Part shown: positions 10,066-18,176 of the stretch, in pieces
Position numbering within the stretch: the first letter of the stretch is position 1
Layout: every line of letters starts with the position of its first letter
The notes under the pieces: model-generated
What the model saw: only the letters and a program-made list of their open reading frames with translations
The model's database searches: none
Told to the model about the DNA's origin: nothing
Made by a program: the position numbers and the translations under genes
NCBI RefSeq assembly: GCF_001940235.1
Contig: NZ_MJIE01000001.1
Location: 1,302,001-1,366,000 of the forward strand
Length of the DNA stretch: 64,000 bases
Source: Hornefia porci
GTDB taxonomy: Bacteria > Bacillota > Clostridia > Peptostreptococcales > Anaerovoracaceae
Direction: 5' to 3'

Positions 10066-10301
10066 TTGCCTCCTGTTACTGTTTTGTACTGTTTTCGCTA
10101 TTCTCGTACAAGGGGCTCTTTTCCCCGATTTTCAACGTGCGCTTCGATTTTGCCTGCTTCGCACACGCGTCCGTGCGTTTCCTTTTTAAAACGCACAAAA
10201 CAAAATCCGGCGAGCTCCTTCGCCCCCGTCCGGCGGGAACAATTCTCCACGGAAATTACCTGATAGCTCAGCAACTTCCCGCTTCATCGCCTAATGCAAG
10301 C
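10066..10301 (-). promoter_or_regulatory. S10 operon 5' leader with hairpin
   Basis: Untranslated leader with no ORF of note. It contains a perfect 8-bp hairpin (GTGCGTTT at 10173-10180 pairing with AAACGCAC at 10189-10196). It could host L4-type autoregulation or simple mRNA structure; I see no terminator-like T-run after the hairpin. Confidence 0.4.
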
Positions 10302-10307
10302 CTTTTA

Positions 10308-10336
10308 AGTATAAATGAATTCAATTGGAAATGCAA
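10308..10336 (-). promoter_or_regulatory. S10 operon promoter
   Basis: -35 TTGCAT (10331-10336) and -10 TATACT (10308-10313) with a 17-bp spacer on the minus strand. The predicted start near 10301 gives a leader of about 240 nt before rpsJ. No other convincing promoter was seen upstream of rpsJ. Confidence 0.75.
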
Positions 10337-10445
10337 GACTTTTTTAGAAAAAACAAAGGCTTTTTCAAGCCCTTTTCAAAACAGAAATCCAGTAATATCA
10401 ATCGGTTTTCCCTAGCAGTCTATAACACGCATCCGCGCGTACACT

Positions 10446-10524
10446 TCTGCGGCGGCTTACGAGTCTGCGGCGGCTTACGAGCGGTCGACAGTTCACGAGC
10501 AGCCGTCAGTTCACGAGCAGCCGG
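10446..10524. repeat. Two pairs of 18-bp tandem repeats
   Basis: TCTGCGGCGGCTTACGAG occurs twice head-to-tail (10446-10463 and 10464-10481). It is followed by CAGTTCACGAGCAGCCGT/G twice (10489-10506 and 10507-10524). The repeats lie in the gap between smpB and the S10 promoter. An open frame crosses them but has no coding look. The rest of 10525-10652 holds only a GC hairpin (GCGGG-TTCGG-CCCGC on the minus strand). Confidence 0.8.
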
Positions 10525-10652
10525 AGCAGCCCGAGCCGCAGAGCCATGATGCAGGGCGGCGGTTCGACCCGTGCTTTACGGATATGCTTTGAGACGCGAC
10601 CGACCGCGGGCCGAACCCGCTGTCTCCGAGTCCCTCTGAATGCCGAGTCTGC

Positions 10653-11114
10653 TCAGCGCCGCTTCATCGCCTGCTCCATTTTCCGCTGAGCGTCTTTCTT
10701 CGCCAGTGTTTCCCGTTTATCATAGTTTTTCTTTCCCCGGGCCACAGCAAGCTCCACCTTTGCCCGTCCCTCTTCATTAATATACATCTGCAGCGGCACC
10801 AGGGTCAGTCCCTGCTGCGTGGTCAGCCCCAGCAGCTTTCCGATCTCTTTTTTGTGCAGGAGAAGCTTCCGCGGGCGGAGAGGGTCCGCGTTAAAGCGGT
10901 TTCCCTGCTCGTAGGGACTGATGTTCATCCCCAGAAGAATGACCTCGCCGTTCTGGATCTTCGCATAGCTTTCCTTGATGCTGACCTTGCCGGCGCGGAC
11001 CGATTTGATTTCCGTGCCCGTCAGTACAATTCCCGCTTCATATGTATCTTCAATAAAATAATCATGCCGGGCCTTTTTGTTGTTAGCCACGACCTTCCTC
11101 TGTCTTTTTCCCAT
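10653..11114 (-). CDS. smpB: SsrA-binding protein SmpB
   Basis: Partner of tmRNA in rescue of stalled ribosomes, 153 aa. It shows [40 protein letters not shown] and the basic C-terminal tail ([20 protein letters not shown]) that enters the mRNA channel. The start at 11114 has AGGAAAGGA upstream and the usual [15 protein letters not shown] opening. An in-frame extension to 11177 would overlap lepB and is rejected. I found no ssrA gene next to it. Confidence 0.97.
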   Translation of the reverse strand: MGKRQRKVVANNKKARHDYFIEDTYEAGIVLTGTEIKSVRAGKVSIKESYAKIQNGEVILLGMNISPYEQGNRFNADPLRPRKLLLHKKEIGKLLGLTTQQGLTLVPLQMYINEEGRAKVELAVARGKKNYDKRETLAKKDAQRKMEQAMKRR

Positions 11115-11173
11115 TATTCCTTTCCTCTGATTACTCCTGCCCGGCTGAACGGAAAGAGGCGCAGCCTCCGCCT

Positions 11174-11737
11174 TCACTGCTTATACGGATTCGCGATCCT
11201 TCCCATCCTGTTGAAGGGATATAACCGGAAGACCACCTTGCCGAACACTCTTCCGGTGCTGACCATCCCGACCTGATCGGATCGGCTGTCGATGCTGACG
11301 TCGCGGTTGTCTCCCATGCAGAACAGACTTCCGTCCGGCACCGTCTCGTCCAGATCGCCGACCGTCTCGCCGCTCATCGTGTAGCTCTGATCGTCCTTTT
11401 TCCCGTTGACATAGACCTCGCCGTTGTGGATGGAGATTTTGTCGCCGGCCACGCCGATGACCCGTTTGATCAGCAGCTTTTTCTTTCCGGAATCCGTCTC
11501 GAGATCGGAGCGGAAGACGATGACGTCGCCCCGCTGAACTTTATGATCTCCCTTGTACGCCAGCCGGTAGACGAACAGATAATCGTTCTGATAGAAGTTC
11601 GGTTCCATGGATCTCTCCTTGACGATGGTTGGCTTCACAACCTGAACGATTACCGCTGCGATAATCACCGCGATTACGATATCCTTAATCCATTCCAGCG
11701 CCAGTGATTTTTCCCTGATTTCCTTTTTCTTTGCCAC
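11174..11737 (-). CDS. lepB: Signal peptidase I
   Basis: Membrane-anchored type I signal peptidase, 187 aa, of the short Gram-positive kind. One N-terminal transmembrane helix (residues 19-36, [16 protein letters not shown]) is followed by catalytic Ser43 in the SMEP box, Lys91 in IKRVIG, and the GDNR box ([12 protein letters not shown]). It lies between an rluA-type gene and smpB, and the three probably form one operon read from 12739. Confidence 0.96.
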   Translation of the reverse strand: MAKKKEIREKSLALEWIKDIVIAVIIAAVIVQVVKPTIVKERSMEPNFYQNDYLFVYRLAYKGDHKVQRGDVIVFRSDLETDSGKKKLLIKRVIGVAGDKISIHNGEVYVNGKKDDQSYTMSGETVGDLDETVPDGSLFCMGDNRDVSIDSRSDQVGMVSTGRVFGKVVFRLYPFNRMGRIANPYKQ

Positions 11738-11773
11738 TTTCTGTATTTCCTCTCGTTTTCTCTTTGTTTCCGC

Positions 11774-12739
11774 TTATTTCAATATTTCCTTCTCGATGCT
11801 CCGGAACCGCGCCGGCGGTTCTCCCCGGATTTCCATTCCGTCCAGATACTCATACCCCTCTCCGCAGTGATCGAAAACCAGCCTCCACGCGTGGAGCAGC
11901 TGGGTCGTCTGACCGAATCGTTCCCGAATGACTCTGTTCACGCCGGGATCTCCGTATTTGGCGTCTCCGATGACCGGATATCCCGCAGCCGCCAGCTGTG
12001 CGCGAATCTGATGTGTCCTTCCCGTGAGGATCTCCACCTCCGCCAGCGTAAAGCCTCCGCCCCGGCGCAGCGGAACGGCGACGGTTTCCATCGTTTTTCC
12101 GCCCGGCAGTTCCTCTCCGACCCGGACCATATTTTTGTCTTCCCGTTTCACCATCTCACCCCGCAGACGGAGGCTCTCTCTCAGATCGCCGCAGACGATG
12201 GTCAGATAGAATTTCCGGATGCTTCCGCGCTCACGGATCAGTTCATTGAAATGCTGCAGCGCACGATAATTCCTGCCGAAGATCACCAGCCCCGAGGTAT
12301 TGCGGTCCAGCCGGTTCACAGGCGCGGGAACAAAGGTTTTCTCCCGGGACGGATCGTAGCCTCCCGTCGCCGTCAGATAGGAAATCACCTGATTGGTCAG
12401 GTGATTCTTTTTTTCCTTCCCGTCTCCGTGGGTCAGCAGCCCCGCCGGCTTCTCCACCACCAGAATATTTTCATCCTCATAGGCGATGCGGAACTGCCTC
12501 CGGACGTTTTCCGTTTTTTTGCCGCGATGAAACAAAGCCAGATCCGCATCCCCGATATACAGGCTCACCACGTCTCCGCTCCGGAGGATCCGGTCCCGTC
12601 CCGCTCTGCGGCCGTTGACCTTCACGTCTTTCCGGATTGCCTTGTAGATGAAACCGAGGGGCGCGCCGTTCAGATACTTCCGCAGGAATCTGTCCAGCCG
12701 CTGGTTCTGTTCATTCTCACCGATGTCGATATTTTTCAT
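11774..12739 (-). CDS. RluA-family 23S rRNA pseudouridine synthase
   Basis: 321 aa. An N-terminal S4 RNA-binding domain (QRLDRFLRKYL to about residue 64) is followed by the RluA catalytic domain with NRLDRNTSGLVIFG, in which Asp145 is the catalytic aspartate; the usual His before RLD is Asn here. RTHQIRAQLAAAGYPVIGD is also present. It is closest in layout to RluC/RluD-type enzymes, and the exact uridine target cannot be told. No SD precedes the ATG, and the -10 box ends 7 nt before it, suggesting a leaderless mRNA. Confidence 0.93.
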   Translation of the reverse strand: MKNIDIGENEQNQRLDRFLRKYLNGAPLGFIYKAIRKDVKVNGRRAGRDRILRSGDVVSLYIGDADLALFHRGKKTENVRRQFRIAYEDENILVVEKPAGLLTHGDGKEKKNHLTNQVISYLTATGGYDPSREKTFVPAPVNRLDRNTSGLVIFGRNYRALQHFNELIRERGSIRKFYLTIVCGDLRESLRLRGEMVKREDKNMVRVGEELPGGKTMETVAVPLRRGGGFTLAEVEILTGRTHQIRAQLAAAGYPVIGDAKYGDPGVNRVIRERFGQTTQLLHAWRLVFDHCGEGYEYLDGMEIRGEPPARFRSIEKEILK

Positions 12740-12746
12740 GTCTTAT

Positions 12747-12775
12747 ATTATACAACAGCGCTCTGCGTAAATCAA
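12747..12775 (-). promoter_or_regulatory. Promoter of the rluA-lepB-smpB operon (leaderless start)
   Basis: -35 TTGATT (12770-12775), 17-bp spacer, -10 TATAAT (12747-12752). The base expected as +1 coincides with, or lies within a base or two of, the start codon at 12739. Confidence 0.7.
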
Positions 12776-12781
12776 AATTAA

Positions 12782-12810
12782 TTGTCCTTTCGGCGGAAGT
12801 ATGTTATGAT
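12782..12810 (+). promoter_or_regulatory. Promoter for the MltG-like gene and fba
   Basis: -35 TTGTCC (12782-12787) and -10 TATGAT (12805-12810) with a 17-bp spacer, divergent from the rluA-type promoter. A GGGGG-type SD precedes the ATG at 12880. Confidence 0.65.
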
Positions 12811-12879
12811 GTTCTTGTAGAAACCGGTGCCGAAGCCGCAAACCGCTCCGGCACAAAACCAGATAAAGGGGGTCTGTTA

Positions 12880-13344
12880 ATGAGTAAATCCAGATCGTTT
12901 CGTGACTATCACTACGATCACAGCGATATCCTGCTTGCCGTTGTCATCCTGATCATCGCCGCCGCGCTGATTGTGTGGCGGATCAACATCATCATGGCTT
13001 ATCCGTCGACGCTGGGACAGAAGGCAGGCACTACCGTGACCACGGAGCAGAACGCCACGACGTCAGACAATACCGCTGCCAAGGAGAGCACCAGGAGTTC
13101 CGGGACCAACAAGGCAACCTGGACCGACGACAAGCTCGCCGAGGAGTTCACACTCACCGTGGAGGGCTCCAGCGCAGACAAGAAGATCCAGTGCCTGATC
13201 GACGCGGGTCTGTTCACCAGCTCTGTCGATTTCAAATCGGTGTGCAAGAGCTACGGCCTGAATGCGGCGTCCATCAAAGCCGGAACCTATACGTTCAGCC
13301 AGGGTATGACAAAGGAAGATATAGCGAAAGATGTTATTAAATAA
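12880..13344 (+). CDS. Membrane-anchored MltG/YceG-like small protein
   Basis: 154 aa. A cytosolic basic/His-rich start (residues 1-16) and one membrane helix (about 17-37, ILLAVVILIIAAALIVW) are followed by a Thr/Ser-rich linker (about 45-88) and a small extracytoplasmic domain. That domain (IQCLIDAGLFTSSVDFKSVC, then AASIKAGTYTFSQGMTKEDI) resembles the LysM-like N-terminal part of MltG endolytic transglycosylase. The catalytic transglycosylase domain is absent, so it cannot cleave glycan strands itself. It lies 18 bp upstream of fba and is probably co-transcribed. Function unknown. Confidence 0.8.
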   Translation: MSKSRSFRDYHYDHSDILLAVVILIIAAALIVWRINIIMAYPSTLGQKAGTTVTTEQNATTSDNTAAKESTRSSGTNKATWTDDKLAEEFTLTVEGSSADKKIQCLIDAGLFTSSVDFKSVCKSYGLNAASIKAGTYTFSQGMTKEDIAKDVIK

Positions 13345-13362
13345 TACTCGGGAGGTATTAAA

Positions 13363-14292
13363 ATGGCATTAGTTACAACAACAGAGATGTTCAGAAAGGC
13401 ACTGAACAGCGATTATGCGGTCGGCGCATTCAATGTGAACAACATGGAGATCATCCAGGGAATTGTTGACGCGGCTCAGCAGGAGAACGCTCCGCTGATT
13501 CTGCAGGTGTCTGCCGGCGCGAGAAAATACGCGAAACCGGTCTATCTGGTCAAGCTTGTTGAAGCTGCCATCGAAGACACCGGCGTGGATGTGGCTCTGC
13601 ATCTGGACCACGGCGCCGATTTCGACATCTGCAAAAGCTGTGTTGACGGCGGATTCACCTCCGTTATGTACGACGGCTCCAAGCACCCGTTTGAGGAAAA
13701 CATCCGAATCACCCGTCAGGTCGTGGAATACGCCCACGCCCACGGCGTCGTTGTGGAAGCCGAACTCGGAAAGCTTGCCGGAGTAGAGGACGCTGTCCAT
13801 GTAAACGAGAGGGAGGCGACCTTCACTGTACCTGAGGAGGCAGCCGAATTCGTCGAGAAGACCGGCGTTGATTCTCTGGCGGTCGCCATCGGAACAAGTC
13901 ACGGTGCGTATAAATTCAAAGGAACTCCGTATCTCGATTTTGAGAGACTGAAGAAGATCCATGCGCTGATTCCGGACACTCCGCTTGTTCTCCACGGTTC
14001 GTCCTCCGTTCCGCAGGAGTTCGTCGAGCTCTGCAACAAATACGGCGGAGAGGTTCCGGGTGCCCAGGGCGTTCCGGAGGATATGATTACTGAAGCTGTA
14101 AAGCACGGCGTCTGCAAGGTCAACATCGATACCGACCTGCGTCTGGCCATGACTGCGGAAATCCGGAGAGTCTTCCACGAGAATCCGGCGGAATTCGACC
14201 CGCGCAAATACCTCGGCCCGGGCAGAGACGCCATCCAGAAGATGGTAGCCCACAAGATGAGAGACGTGCTGAAGTGCTCCAACCAGCGCTAA
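13363..14292 (+). CDS. fba: Class II fructose-bisphosphate aldolase
   Basis: Zn-dependent aldolase of glycolysis/gluconeogenesis, 309 aa. It shows VGAFNVNNMEIIQGIVDAA, the metal/active-site segment ALHLDHGADFDICKSCVDGG, SVMYDGSKHPFEENI, VEAELGKLAGVED, and the phosphate-binding HGSSSVP plus GVCKVNIDTDLR. The SD GGGAGG precedes the ATG. Transcribed with the MltG-like gene and closed by the terminator at 14371-14400. Confidence 0.97.
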   Translation: MALVTTTEMFRKALNSDYAVGAFNVNNMEIIQGIVDAAQQENAPLILQVSAGARKYAKPVYLVKLVEAAIEDTGVDVALHLDHGADFDICKSCVDGGFTSVMYDGSKHPFEENIRITRQVVEYAHAHGVVVEAELGKLAGVEDAVHVNEREATFTVPEEAAEFVEKTGVDSLAVAIGTSHGAYKFKGTPYLDFERLKKIHALIPDTPLVLHGSSSVPQEFVELCNKYGGEVPGAQGVPEDMITEAVKHGVCKVNIDTDLRLAMTAEIRRVFHENPAEFDPRKYLGPGRDAIQKMVAHKMRDVLKCSNQR

Positions 14293-14370
14293 AAGCCGTC
14301 GACGGCACCAGCGTTCCGAAAGCTTCAGAAGCTGTACCGGAACAGGCGTCACAAATAATTCATGTCACAG

Positions 14371-14400
14371 AAAGAGGACCGGCGACCCGGTCCTCTTTTC
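14371..14400. terminator. Bidirectional terminator between fba and the dehydratase gene
   Basis: AAAGAGGACCGG-CGAC-CCGGTCCTCTTTT: a 12-bp perfect stem flanked by A-run and T-run. It can end fba on the plus strand and the dehydratase gene on the minus strand. Confidence 0.9.
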
Positions 14401-14429
14401 ATGCATTCCGACGCTTCCGCGCCGCGTTT

Positions 14430-15911
14430 CTATCTGTTTTCTATTCCGGCAATCGCTCTGGCAAGGTCTTTCTTTCCCTGAATATTCCCCTGCCGGGAAA
14501 TCATGATGCGCTGCGCCTGAGGCGATCCCGCACCGTGCATGGATTCTGTGCGGTACCCCACCGCGGCGGTTCCCAGACACAGGTTCTCCAGCAGCCGGAG
14601 CACCTTCTGACGGTCCTCAACATCCATATCTTCCCGGGTCGCAAAGTACTTCCGGCAGATCTCACCGACGGATTCTCCTCCTCTTCCCGCCGGCAGCTCC
14701 GATTCAAAGTCCTTCTGGGACGGCATCGTCACCATCAGCCCGCCGGCGATATCCTCCGCCAGCCGGACGATTTCATACGGGAAGCGTGTCACATTCTGCT
14801 TGCAGACATTCGCCAGCAGCAGATCGATCTGATAGTTCCCCGCTTTGGTGGGATGCCCTTCGGCCGAACAGGCGATGCCGCAGCAGAACAGCGTCTCATT
14901 CAGATGCGTCATCTCGATAAGCTTGTCCTTGATGTGAGAAGCCTTTTCCGCTCCGTTGTATTCCGCCGCCAGCGCCGCCGCGCCGATGACAACGTCTCCG
15001 ACGCCCACCTTGCAGCCGCCGTAGCTCTGCCGGTGGTATCCGGCAAACCGCTCCACCATCATGCCCGCGAATTCATATTCCCCGGCCATGAACACATACT
15101 CATTGGGAATGAACACATCGTCGAAGACCACCAGCGCCTCCTGTCCGCCGAACCGGCTGTTCCCCACATCGACGGAGCAGGGATCCTCCAGCTTCCGGGT
15201 GTCGCAGGACTGGCGGCCGTATACCATAAACAGCCCCTCCGCATCACTGGGGCAGGCGAAGGATACCGCGTAATCCGCGTCCGCCTCCCGCATGGCGATG
15301 GTGGGCATGATCAGGTGCCAGTGGGAATTGACCGCTCCGGTCTGATGCGCTTTGGCTCCGCGCACCACGATCCCGTCCGGCAGGCGCTCCACGATCCGCA
15401 GAAACAGATCTTTGTCCGGCTGCGCGTGGGGCGCTTTACCCCGGTCTCCCTTGGGGTCCGTCATCGCGCCGTCCACCACCAGGTCCTCGTCCTGGATCAT
15501 CTCCAGGAACTTCACAAAGTTCTCGTGATACTTTGTGCCCTTCGCCTCGTCCAGCTCATAGGTCGTGGAGAACACCGCGTTGAACGCGTCCATCCCCACA
15601 CAGCGCTGAAAGCACGCGCCCGTCTTTTGTCCCAGAAGCCTCTGCATCTTCACCTTGCGAACAAGATCGTCCGTGCTCTGGTGCAGATGGGTGAACCGGT
15701 TGATCGTCTTGCCGGTCAGGGAGGATTTCGCGGTCATCAGGTCCGCGTACTCCGGGTCCTGCGCCAGATCGTAGGTCATCGCCACGCTGTTGATGGACGG
15801 GCGGATGATCGGATGATCCACCCAGTTCTCCACCTGCTCGCCGAACATGTAGACTCTGGTCTTCAGTCTGCGCAGACTTTCTATATATTCTTCTCCTGTC
15901 ATTAAAGCCAT
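14430..15911 (-). CDS. abfD: 4-hydroxybutyryl-CoA dehydratase / vinylacetyl-CoA delta-isomerase family enzyme
   Basis: 493 aa, HpaB-type acyl-CoA-dehydrogenase fold. The iron-sulfur ligands of the characterised clostridial enzyme (Cys99, Cys103, His292, Cys299) are all present, shifted by one: Cys100 and Cys104 in TGACFQRC, His293 and Cys300 in GYHRQSYGGCK. The adjacent Lys301 corresponds to Lys300. This separates it from flavin monooxygenases of the same superfamily and supports an FAD plus [4Fe-4S] radical dehydratase. The known reaction is 4-hydroxybutyryl-CoA to crotonyl-CoA; the substrate here is unproven because no CoA-transferase or 4-hydroxybutyrate dehydrogenase was recognised next to it. 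SD GGAGGAG. Downstream of the cyclase gene and probably transcribed with it from the sigma-54 promoter at 16931. Confidence 0.88.
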   Translation of the reverse strand: MALMTGEEYIESLRRLKTRVYMFGEQVENWVDHPIIRPSINSVAMTYDLAQDPEYADLMTAKSSLTGKTINRFTHLHQSTDDLVRKVKMQRLLGQKTGACFQRCVGMDAFNAVFSTTYELDEAKGTKYHENFVKFLEMIQDEDLVVDGAMTDPKGDRGKAPHAQPDKDLFLRIVERLPDGIVVRGAKAHQTGAVNSHWHLIMPTIAMREADADYAVSFACPSDAEGLFMVYGRQSCDTRKLEDPCSVDVGNSRFGGQEALVVFDDVFIPNEYVFMAGEYEFAGMMVERFAGYHRQSYGGCKVGVGDVVIGAAALAAEYNGAEKASHIKDKLIEMTHLNETLFCCGIACSAEGHPTKAGNYQIDLLLANVCKQNVTRFPYEIVRLAEDIAGGLMVTMPSQKDFESELPAGRGGESVGEICRKYFATREDMDVEDRQKVLRLLENLCLGTAAVGYRTESMHGAGSPQAQRIMISRQGNIQGKKDLARAIAGIENR

Positions 15912-16043
15912 CTCTCTCCTCCTGGAAAAACACCCCGCACCCGCAAGTCACTTCGCCCGGGGCCTTCCCTCCACTCCGGTGCCGGGATTCTCTCTTTCGC
16001 TGTAGAAAAGCAGGGCCTGAACTCGTCAGACCCCGCGGAATTT

Positions 16044-16865
16044 TTAATATACGCCGTACTTGTAAACTCTGTCCGGTACGTCCTTGTTAATCTTATCTTC
16101 ATCAATGAACGCCACCGCGCGAACGATGGTGCCGTCGCCCATGTACCATCTGAGAGGGAATGCGCAGAACATGAATCTCTGCCCCTTGACCTTCTCCACA
16201 TCGCCGCCGATGTTCTCAATGCCCATGACATTGTTCCCCAGCAGGATGTTGTGTACCGGCTCCCACTCCGGATAATCCTCCAGAGGCTCATGGCCGAACT
16301 CTTTCTTATATTCTTCAACAATTCTCGGTACATACGGGCCGGGACCGTGCTGCGCCGCGTATGTATAGAGGATATGATCCAGCGCCTGAAGGTCAAATCC
16401 AACGCCCTTCACCTTCAGATCGAAGACCAGATGATTCGCCGCCTCGATGGAGCATCCAGGGCTGTATGCGAAATAATCGTCGTTCTCTCCCCAGCGCTTG
16501 TTCATGCCGGTGCAGATGATGACCCAGTCACCCTCCTGAATGCCGCCTTCCACCTTCTTCGCAGCCTCGTCGATTTCCTCCGCAGTAATCAGTTCCCAGT
16601 GCTTCTTCGGGATGTCCAGACATACCGCCGGTCCGTAGTAATTCTCCAGCGGAAGCTCGTGAGTGTAGGCGCCCTCCGGAATCACGTGAGACGGGGAATC
16701 CGCGTGAGTCGAGTTATGCATATGGAAATCATTGAAGGTCTGCAGCAGTCTGTAGTGCATCGGCATATGCTGCACTCTGTCGATATGGAAATCGCCGTTG
16801 GACGGCCAGAGCGGATTTCCTCTGCCGAACGGATGTGATAAGTCGACTAATACTTGTTTACCCAT
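16044..16865 (-). CDS. Cyclase family (kynurenine-formamidase-like) metal-dependent hydrolase
   Basis: 273 aa. The family motif HxxTHxDxPxH is intact (H50, T53, H54, D56, P58, H60 in HMHNSTHADSPSHV), preceded by VDLSHPFGRGNPLW. Members hydrolyse amides, lactams or lactones such as N-formylkynurenine or isatin, or act on cyclic keto-acids, in the cytosol with Mn or Zn. First gene of its unit, with a sigma-54 promoter at 16931-16946. In this cluster it would open or deacylate the incoming substrate; that role is inferred from context. Confidence 0.85.
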   Translation of the reverse strand: MGKQVLVDLSHPFGRGNPLWPSNGDFHIDRVQHMPMHYRLLQTFNDFHMHNSTHADSPSHVIPEGAYTHELPLENYYGPAVCLDIPKKHWELITAEEIDEAAKKVEGGIQEGDWVIICTGMNKRWGENDDYFAYSPGCSIEAANHLVFDLKVKGVGFDLQALDHILYTYAAQHGPGPYVPRIVEEYKKEFGHEPLEDYPEWEPVHNILLGNNVMGIENIGGDVEKVKGQRFMFCAFPLRWYMGDGTIVRAVAFIDEDKINKDVPDRVYKYGVY

Positions 16866-16930
16866 TTTTCTTCTCCTTTTATTTTCGCATATTGAATCAC
16901 AACTGTAATACGTATCTGCTTATATTAATT

Positions 16931-16946
16931 AGCAAAGGGTATGCCA
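16931..16946 (-). promoter_or_regulatory. Sigma-54 promoter of the cyclase-dehydratase unit
   Basis: Minus strand reads TGGCATACCCTTTGCT: the -24 GG and -12 GC have the exact spacing of TGGCAC-N5-TTGCW. It lies 66-81 bp upstream of the cyclase ATG, with the activator palindrome at 17043-17058 about 100 bp further upstream. Confidence 0.85.
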
Positions 16947-17023
16947 TTCCGTCGGATTTGCTGCAATCCGCATGTTTTCAACGCTTCAACAAAAGCTGAT
17001 CCCCGCCGCCTGCGGCGGTTTCT

Positions 17024-17059
17024 GTTGCATCACGCGCAGATCGTTGCAGTCAGGCAACG
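17024..17059. promoter_or_regulatory. Activator-binding site (UAS) A
   Basis: Half-site GTTGC at 17024-17028, then the palindrome GTTGC-AGTCAG-GCAAC at 17043-17058, extended by C/G to 6-bp arms. It is located just past the 3' end of the BKACE gene and upstream of the sigma-54 promoter at 16931. Confidence 0.75.
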
Positions 17060-17089
17060 GATTTTCCGCCCGCCCGGGCAGCAGATCTT

Positions 17090-17935
17090 CTACACGCCCA
17101 GTATACTGCGGGCCTCATCCGGCGTCGCCACGGTTTTTCCCAGCTCCTCCACGATGCGCTTCACCCGCGCGACGAACTGCTGATTAGATTCCGCCAGCTG
17201 GCCTTTGTTGTAGTAGACATTGTCCTCCAGCCCCACGCGCACGTTGCCGCCTAAGGCGAGAGCCGCCATCATGATCTCATTGGCTCCCTTCCCGATACCG
17301 AAAGCGCTCCAGGTGCATTTCTCCGGAAGGTGATTGACGAGGTACAGCAGATTTTCCGTCGTCGCCTCCATTCCACCGGCCGCGCCGAGGCAGAGCTGGA
17401 AGTGCGCCGGCTCCTGAATAATCCCTTTCCGGATGTAATACTTCGCCGTGTTCAGCATCCCGATATCGAATATCTCAATCTCCGGTTTAACGCCCGCCGC
17501 AATCATTTCCTTTCCGCACAGCTCCAGAAATTCCGGCTCATTCATAAACACCACGCTGTTCAGCCAGTTCATGGTTCCGGCGTCAAAGGAGGCCAGCTCC
17601 GGCTTCAGTTCCCGGAATGGATGGATGCGCTCCTCCCACGAAAAGCCCTGACCTCCGGAGGACGTGAGATTCAGCACCAGCGGCGAACCAGCGTCCCGGA
17701 TCAGCTTTACCGTCTCCTCAAACTTGTCAAACCTCATGCTGGCCGCATCGTTGTCATCCCGTACATGAATATGCACCGCGGACGCTCCCGCGTCACAGCA
17801 CGCCAATGCGGACGCCGCGATTTCCTCCGGCTGCGTCGGAAGGTTCGGGTTATCCTTCTTCGTGGTCACAGCGCCGGTCAGCGCCGCGGTCACGATCACC
17901 TTACTTTTGTCATTCAGTCTCCGTGTTTCATACAT
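17090..17935 (-). CDS. BKACE-family beta-keto acid cleavage enzyme (DUF849, Kce-like)
   Basis: 281 aa TIM-barrel Zn enzyme. BKACE members condense a beta-keto acid with acetyl-CoA to give acetoacetate plus a new acyl-CoA; Kce acts on 3-keto-5-aminohexanoate in lysine fermentation. Seen: VTAALTGAVTTKKDNPNLP, the metal-binding HIHVRDD, LNLTSSGGQ, and GGNVRVGLEDN with the conserved Glu. Acetoacetate made here could feed the thiolase of the same block after CoA activation. It has its own sigma-54 promoter (18004-18019), divergent from the activator gene. The Kce substrate itself is not assured: no other lysine-fermentation genes are nearby. Confidence 0.92.
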   Translation of the reverse strand: MYETRRLNDKSKVIVTAALTGAVTTKKDNPNLPTQPEEIAASALACCDAGASAVHIHVRDDNDAASMRFDKFEETVKLIRDAGSPLVLNLTSSGGQGFSWEERIHPFRELKPELASFDAGTMNWLNSVVFMNEPEFLELCGKEMIAAGVKPEIEIFDIGMLNTAKYYIRKGIIQEPAHFQLCLGAAGGMEATTENLLYLVNHLPEKCTWSAFGIGKGANEIMMAALALGGNVRVGLEDNVYYNKGQLAESNQQFVARVKRIVEELGKTVATPDEARSILGV

Positions 17936-18003
17936 AATTTTTGTTTCCTCCTGCTACAAAATATGACGGCGCTGTCGCCGTTCTCTTTGCGCACATATAC
18001 AAA

Positions 18004-18019
18004 CGCAAGCTTTGTGCCA
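18004..18019 (-). promoter_or_regulatory. Sigma-54 promoter of the BKACE gene
   Basis: Minus strand TGGCACAAAGCTTGCG: perfect TGGCAC at -24, five bases, TTGCG at -12. It lies 69-84 bp upstream of the start codon at 17935. Confidence 0.87.
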
Positions 18020-18060
18020 CCACAAAGCCATTGAAAATCCGCCGTTCCGGCGGCCCTCAA

Positions 18061-18095
18061 GTTGCACAGCGTCATTCCCGTTGCAGTCCGGCAAC
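18061..18095. promoter_or_regulatory. Activator-binding site (UAS) B
   Basis: Half-site GTTGC at 18061-18065 and palindrome GTTGC-AGTCCG-GCAAC at 18080-18095, with the same 19-bp offset as site A. It sits between the divergent BKACE and activator promoters and could serve both activation of BKACE and autocontrol. Confidence 0.75.
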
Positions 18096-18146
18096 AAATT
18101 TGCTTTCAGTGCTCATCCTTCCCTTTATCATTCCGCCCATCGGTGG

Positions 18147-18152
18147 TATAAT
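18147..18152 (+). promoter_or_regulatory. -10 box of the activator gene
   Basis: TATAAT at 18147-18152, with a weak TTTATC -35 17 bp upstream. The weak -35 fits a constitutive low-level regulator promoter. Confidence 0.55.
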
Positions 18153-18176
18153 GAGGAAAATAACCGGGAGGACGCG

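Noticed and set aside
10325..10549. 74-codon plus-strand frame over the 18-bp repeats
   Set aside because: No SD, composition set by the repeats (18-bp units keep the frame), crosses the S10 promoter.
10561..10620. GGTTCGACCC and GGGTTCGGCCC looked like a tRNA/tmRNA T-arm next to smpB
   Set aside because: The flanking arms do not form a T-stem of correct length, and no acceptor stem or tag-coding frame is present.
13369..14352. 327-codon minus-strand frame opposite fba
   Set aside because: Shadow of a well-supported aldolase gene.
14430..15911. 4-hydroxyphenylacetate 3-monooxygenase annotation
   Set aside because: Same superfamily, but presence of all four Fe-S ligands plus the adjacent Lys favours the dehydratase branch.
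15912..16043. Possible extra sigma-54 promoter before the dehydratase gene
   Set aside because: The GGGCGAAGTGACTTGC stretch lacks the required 12-bp GG-to-GC register, so co-transcription from 16931 is assumed.
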